This document shows, one piece after another, positions 31,316-35,598 of a stretch of 35,598 bases of DNA. Location: positions 1 to 35,598 of the forward strand of contig CAYNAM010000012.1 in the NCBI GenBank assembly GCA_964395065.1. The letters are read 5' to 3'. The notes under the pieces are model-generated. The model made no database searches. It was not told the origin of the DNA and worked only from the letters and a program-made list of their open reading frames with translations. Source of the stretch: Entomomonas sp964395065. Its GTDB lineage: Bacteria; Pseudomonadota; Gammaproteobacteria; Pseudomonadales; Pseudomonadaceae. The translations under genes were made by a program, and so were the position numbers. How positions within the stretch are numbered: position 1 is the stretch's first letter; the number at the start of each line of letters is the position of its first letter.

Positions 31316-33868
31316 CTAAAAACTATAGTTAACCCCTACGCTAGTTGTTGTATCTTTATAACTATCATGACTAAATTGATGCCCCACATTAAGCCATAGA
31401 CTTAGATTGCTAGTCATATTCCCCTCAACACCTGCTTTAATTTCAGCAATATTTTTAGTCCCTGCTTGTGAGATCTGCTCGTTATCCATACTCACACGAT
31501 AATTTCTCGAATTATGTAACCAATTCGCTTCTAAGTAGGGGATAACCGATGGCATCGTAAGATTAGTAGATTGCTCAGGCGCTAGCATAATGCGCGTTCC
31601 TAAACGAGTTTGTATATTATCTTTATTAGCCCCAACAAGCGTACCATTATTTTCAGTATGGTTGTCAGCTTTAACGCCTTGCCAAATTAACTGACTTTGT
31701 GGCTGTAGCCATACTTCATAGCCCTCACGCAATGGCCCAAGATTAAGCGCATAACCTACTTCTATTGAACCTGTCATTCCTTTTAGGTGATATTTTTCCT
31801 GTTTAAGCCCTTGACCATTTACTTCGGCAGTAAAGTGATTCCATAATGCCCAACTATCAACATATAACCCTTTTTTATCTATATTATTTTGGTACCACGT
31901 ACCATAAAGCCCCATGCTATAGCCTTTTAAATCAGTACTCGTACGGTATTTAGTTAACTTAGACTCTGCTTTACCGTGAGAATAGCCATAACCAACCATA
32001 GCACCTAAATGAAAGCGATCAATGCCATTGCTACTCCACTGGGCAATATCACCACCTAATTGGGTCATATTTCTATTCGTTTTAGAGGTTAACAAACCTG
32101 TCGAATCTTCAAACTGATTATGTGTATACTGGTGGCGTAGCCATAGTGTTGTTGTTTTCTTCTGCCCCGTTATAAGATCAACGTAAGCTCTCTCAGGCTG
32201 ACGATCATGTAATCTGAGACCAAACATCGCATTAGCTGTACTAAGATTACTCAAATACCCCATCGTTTCTGGTCGGATAGTATGTACATTTCCAGCACCG
32301 GCACCACTACTACCTGGATTATACACACTGGTTAAATACCAACTTTGATTATCCTGACCTGTTGCTGAACCTTTAATCAAACTATAATCATAAGCACCAG
32401 CAACAATACGACCATTCTGCACAAAAGCCCCTGTATCTGAAAAACCTTTTACATCGATTACCTTGATTCCCTCAATCGTTTGAGCACCAGTGCCACCTAA
32501 ATTATTAATAGAAACATGAGTAGTACCAGTGGCATTTCCATCAATCACTAATTGATCGGTCGCTGAGCCATCATCACCAAGTTGTGTCCCTAGCACAAGA
32601 TAACCATTTTGGCCTATATAATCGCCCGTCACCGTTAATACAGTACCTGCTGTAGACCCAGAAAGACTAGTAATACCTGCATTGGTTAATGTTGAAATAG
32701 TTTGGTTATAACCATCTAAAAACAAACCACCACCTTCATTAACCGTATAAGATGAATCACGACTAAACGTATTGGCTAACCCTGCTTGTAAGACCCCACC
32801 GTCACCAACTAGCGTATTACCTGTATAATCATTCGCCCCAGTTAATATAGTTACACCGGATAGAACCTCTACTGTACCTTGACCATGAATAGCTGAAGCC
32901 AATGTATAGTCGCTATCCGTGTGATTAAAAACCAATACACCAGTTCCCGCGCCAAAGCGAATAGCATCCGCTTCGATAAAACCAGCACTAGTCGCTTGCT
33001 CACCTTTACGACTACCAATTGCCAACTCCCCATTGGCTGTATTTCTATTCGCAATAATAACTTCATTGGTAGAAGATAATACGGCCTTATCTGAAACAAC
33101 TAGTGTACCTTTGCCCCGACCACCAACAATGACACCACCCGATGATGCTGTAGCCGTTGTATTATTTCCTGTAATTACTAATAAATTATCTTTTTGATTA
33201 CTATCATCATAACCTACAGAGATAGCATCAATACTTGAGCCATTAGCTATAAGTCTTGCACCATCAGCAAATACTGCTTGGCCATAATTATAGGAGCCGA
33301 CAATAAATCGTTGCCCAACAGACAACTCACTACCTGCTCCTTGAACACTTACAAATCCTTCTGTTTTATCAATCCCACGACTCCCTACATAAAGAACTGA
33401 CGCTAGCGTTAACTTTCCACCCTCTGTAATGTTTAAATAGCCTTTAGCTCCACTGCTACCCACTGCAAACTCACCAATAGTATTCGCACTACTTACTTCG
33501 CTTCCATCACCAGAGATATTTAGCACACCAACGCTGTTGACAGAACCGCCATTATAACTATCAAAAGAACCACCAACAGCTAAAGGATAAGCATATAAAG
33601 TGTTAGTGATAATGGCTTTTCCACCATCTATCACATTGGTTTCTCCCTTACCACCCTGATAGCCAATGCGTAGAACACCTGTAGTTAATGCCCCACCATC
33701 AGAAATAGTTAATCGCCCGTCAGTTCCCAAACCTACAGTCGTAATAGTATCTGATATTTGATTATCAATCACCCTATGGCCATCATTATTTATAACAATG
33801 GCCATGGCGTAATTTTGCATTAACAATGAAAAACTCACCGCCAATGAAATAAATGAAAAATATTTCAT
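31316..33868 (-). CDS. Type Va autotransporter (pertactin/AIDA-like passenger)
   Basis: The 850-residue protein has a signal peptide (residues 1-23, AMA|IV) and a beta-helical passenger of Gly/Asn/Ser-rich repeats such as GYLNITEGGKLTLASVLYVG and KGTLVVSDKAVLSSTNEVIIA. A passenger-associated transport repeat (LTGANDYTGNTLVGDGGVLQ) falls at about residues 342-361. The C-terminal beta-barrel runs from about residue 570 and ends VGVNYSF, with the terminal Phe that the BAM complex recognises. No protease or lipase motif is seen in the passenger and there is no Cys in the mature protein, which suggests an adhesin. I use ATG 33868, where the signal peptide starts; the frame to 33916 has no support. 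Adhesion is inferred. Confidence 0.9.
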   Translation of the reverse strand: MKYFSFISLAVSFSLLMQNYAMAIVINNDGHRVIDNQISDTITTVGLGTDGRLTISDGGALTTGVLRIGYQGGKGETNVIDGGKAIITNTLYAYPLAVGGSFDSYNGGSVNSVGVLNISGDGSEVSSANTIGEFAVGSSGAKGYLNITEGGKLTLASVLYVGSRGIDKTEGFVSVQGAGSELSVGQRFIVGSYNYGQAVFADGARLIANGSSIDAISVGYDDSNQKDNLLVITGNNTTATASSGGVIVGGRGKGTLVVSDKAVLSSTNEVIIANRNTANGELAIGSRKGEQATSAGFIEADAIRFGAGTGVLVFNHTDSDYTLASAIHGQGTVEVLSGVTILTGANDYTGNTLVGDGGVLQAGLANTFSRDSSYTVNEGGGLFLDGYNQTISTLTNAGITSLSGSTAGTVLTVTGDYIGQNGYLVLGTQLGDDGSATDQLVIDGNATGTTHVSINNLGGTGAQTIEGIKVIDVKGFSDTGAFVQNGRIVAGAYDYSLIKGSATGQDNQSWYLTSVYNPGSSGAGAGNVHTIRPETMGYLSNLSTANAMFGLRLHDRQPERAYVDLITGQKKTTTLWLRHQYTHNQFEDSTGLLTSKTNRNMTQLGGDIAQWSSNGIDRFHLGAMVGYGYSHGKAESKLTKYRTSTDLKGYSMGLYGTWYQNNIDKKGLYVDSWALWNHFTAEVNGQGLKQEKYHLKGMTGSIEVGYALNLGPLREGYEVWLQPQSQLIWQGVKADNHTENNGTLVGANKDNIQTRLGTRIMLAPEQSTNLTMPSVIPYLEANWLHNSRNYRVSMDNEQISQAGTKNIAEIKAGVEGNMTSNLSLWLNVGHQFSHDSYKDTTTSVGVNYSF

Positions 33869-34195
33869 ATAAAAATAGATTATGCACCGGAAATGTTGAC
33901 AACTTATATTTAACAAGAAATCTTTAAAAGAGATATGCCATCAAAGTATAAGATCAGCAAATAACACTCCTTCATAGGGTGGTTATATGCTTTCTTATAA
34001 TATAAACAAAAGTTTAAAGACCTAACCCCATTTTACTTTAGCGAAATAGAAACCTCAACCTTAACTCAACGCCACGCTAAGCTTTGTGTGTTATTCGTGA
34101 GTTAGCTCATATCTCCCCTCATACGGCATAAGCAACTATAACTCATGCCTTGATTATCAAAGGCTAAGCACTCGATAAAGCTCACTTATTATTTC
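33869..34195. other. Intergenic region between DUF4139 gene and autotransporter gene
   Basis: This is 327 bp of AT-rich non-coding DNA. I find no convincing terminator for the DUF4139 gene and no strong promoter; a TTGTCA on the minus strand is only 13-14 bases from ATAATC/TAATCT. GCTAAGC occurs twice (about 34078 and 34163) with no clear meaning. Confidence 0.4.
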
Positions 34196-35598
34196 TTAAT
34201 TAACACCAATAACTTTTAACCCGCTAGGATATTCGATTGAAAATTGTATAGCGCTCTCTTGTTTCTCCTGAGGCATTAAGGTTAGAGTCCAACTTATTTC
34301 TCCTGCCTTATTTTGCTTAACCACTTTAGGATCAGGCAATAGCTGTTTAACTGTTATTTTTTCATTCTCAGAAACAGGAATTTGATCTAACACCTTAATT
34401 GTTTGAGGGGTTTTCTTATTATTTTGTATAGTTAATAAATACTCATAAGTCACCTTATCATAACTATTTGTAAAGCCTGTTTTTTCAGTAAAACGCTTAA
34501 TCGGCTTATAGGTCACCGTAATGCCTTTATCGACGCCTAAGTCTAGTTTTAAAGTCTCTTTAGGCATCGTTGTTTTTAAGTGACTACTTGTAACAAAACG
34601 ATTATCCATAAACACATTAAGCTTACCGCCTATTAATGGATAATCGCTGTTATTGGTTGCCTCTACCTGCAAGTAAGCTGCTGAAGCAAGCTTTGGTACA
34701 GTGATATAGTTTAGTTTATGAGGTAGATCAAGCGCTGTAATCGACACACGTTGTTCGCTACTACTACTGTTTAAAGAAATAGGGCTTTCTATATTAAAGG
34801 ATGCACTGGTTGTCCCCATATCTACAGAAGCCTGTGGTTTCAAGGCACTTACCTCATCAACCTTAGTCTTTGACAAGGCACGCGCAGACACAGGCGCTGC
34901 TGTAACTTGTTTATGCTCCATCAAACCATAAGAAACAGCATTGGCTTGTATTGCTCGTTGACGAAATTGATCAATTAACCAAGTATTTAATGTTGGTATA
35001 TCACTACTTAGATTAGGTTTAGCAGTTGATAGGGTTAACTTAACATTGCTCCAATCCTCTCCAGTCATCTGCTCAACAATACCTGAATAGTCCAGTTGTA
35101 ATTGGTCTGTTTGGGTATTAAAACGAACATCATAACGGGGATACCACCTCGCATTAGGCGTTACATAACTTAAATCCACCTTGATTTTACTCGCTTGTTG
35201 CAAGTTAACACGAACAACAACTTCTTTAACTGTTCTACTATTATTTTCCCTAGCTTTATAGTCATTTTGAAGTGCTGTTAACCGCTTATCTATTTTATTA
35301 AGCTCATTATTAACTTGATGCAGTCGCTCTAAAAGTGTCAGTAGCTTTTCTTTCGAAAACTGCATAGCACTGTTAACCTCTTGCAGTGTTGGTCTTGAAC
35401 CATCTTTATTAATAGCCAACACGCCCTCTTGCACGGACTTAATAAAACCTTGATTATTCGTCAGCAATTCCTTTTGATAAACCAACTCTCTTTTTTTATC
35501 ATTAAGCTGCTTAATAGTTTCATCAAGCCCTTGTAGTCTTGGATTAGGCTCATTTAAAACTACCTGCTGTTTTGTAGTGACATCCAATATCGTTGCAG
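34196..35598 (-). CDS. DUF4139 (MuiA-type) protein, N-terminus outside window
   Basis: The frame is open through the window end (ATILDVTTKQQ before the first possible internal TTG), so the start lies outside and the usual N-terminal DUF4140 domain is missing. What is visible is about 467 residues: a coiled coil (roughly the first 115 residues, with LERLHQVNNELNKIDKRLTAL), then the DUF4139 beta-rich domain with LSYVTPNARWYPRYDVRF, GEDWSNVKLTLSTAKP and, near the end, VLDQIPVSENEKITV. Related Sphingobium and Myxococcus proteins were called mucoidy inhibitor A; the function is unclear, and most are exported. The family call is firm. Confidence 0.85.
   Translation of the reverse strand, partial: ATILDVTTKQQVVLNEPNPRLQGLDETIKQLNDKKRELVYQKELLTNNQGFIKSVQEGVLAINKDGSRPTLQEVNSAMQFSKEKLLTLLERLHQVNNELNKIDKRLTALQNDYKARENNSRTVKEVVVRVNLQQASKIKVDLSYVTPNARWYPRYDVRFNTQTDQLQLDYSGIVEQMTGEDWSNVKLTLSTAKPNLSSDIPTLNTWLIDQFRQRAIQANAVSYGLMEHKQVTAAPVSARALSKTKVDEVSALKPQASVDMGTTSASFNIESPISLNSSSSEQRVSITALDLPHKLNYITVPKLASAAYLQVEATNNSDYPLIGGKLNVFMDNRFVTSSHLKTTMPKETLKLDLGVDKGITVTYKPIKRFTEKTGFTNSYDKVTYEYLLTIQNNKKTPQTIKVLDQIPVSENEKITVKQLLPDPKVVKQNKAGEISWTLTLMPQEKQESAIQFSIEYPSGLKVIGVN

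Noticed and set aside
34100..34180. Terminator after the DUF4139 gene
   Set aside because: CCTTGAT/ATCAAAGG has no loop and imperfect pairing, and no T run follows.

Overview
The window reads as a chromosomal segment of an AT-rich gammaproteobacterium related to Pseudomonas. The protein families and several local gene orders are typical of Pseudomonadaceae: purM-purN-DUF3108 with a divergent DUF2066 gene, ybeZ-ybeY-corC-lnt beside miaB, a LysR gene divergent from aspA, and zur-znuC-znuB divergent from znuA. These blocks, which lie apart in the Pseudomonas genomes I remember, are packed together here and many familiar neighbours are missing (smpB next to ratA, uvrA next to ssb, rho after trxA, panB next to panC). 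A rearranged, AT-rich insect-associated lineage such as Entomomonas would fit; that genus name is inference, not something read from the sequence.

Layout. 1-2962: end of a DMP19-family gene, a glycosyltransferase and argH. 2998-5265: a small accessory-looking block with a two-membrane-helix protein and a large exported MORN-repeat (YwqK-like) protein, each preceded by a copy of the same bipartite 35-bp motif. 5410-8498: ssb, then a tight aroP-ratA-rnfH unit and a small lipoprotein. 8508-12291: purine synthesis (purM, purN) with DUF3108 and DUF2066 partners. 12333-17581: the envelope, ribosome-maturation and tRNA-modification block lnt/corC/ybeY/ybeZ/miaB. 17674-20051: mdtJI (spermidine exporter), trxA, a DUF1820 gene and a Sel1 protein. 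20181-24083: LysR/aspA, yjdM and panC. 24125-27134: the complete zinc-uptake locus with a clear Zur-type palindrome in the divergent promoter. 27148-31116: an SmvA-like efflux pump, its divergent TetR regulator with two operator copies, and a SulP anion transporter. 31316-35598: a type Va autotransporter and the end of a DUF4139 (MuiA-type) protein.

Most genes are housekeeping. The best regulatory readings are the TetR operators that overlap both promoters of the smvA/tetR pair, the Zur box, the ATGCAT palindrome placed about -63 from a candidate aspA promoter, and a palindrome inside the panC promoter spacer. The least explained stretches are the 2998-5357 block with its repeated upstream motif and a GC-rich patch at 18446-18544. 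I saw no tRNA, rRNA, CRISPR array, insertion sequence or prophage gene. No clearly new multi-gene system stands out; the MORN-repeat/two-helix pair is the nearest candidate.
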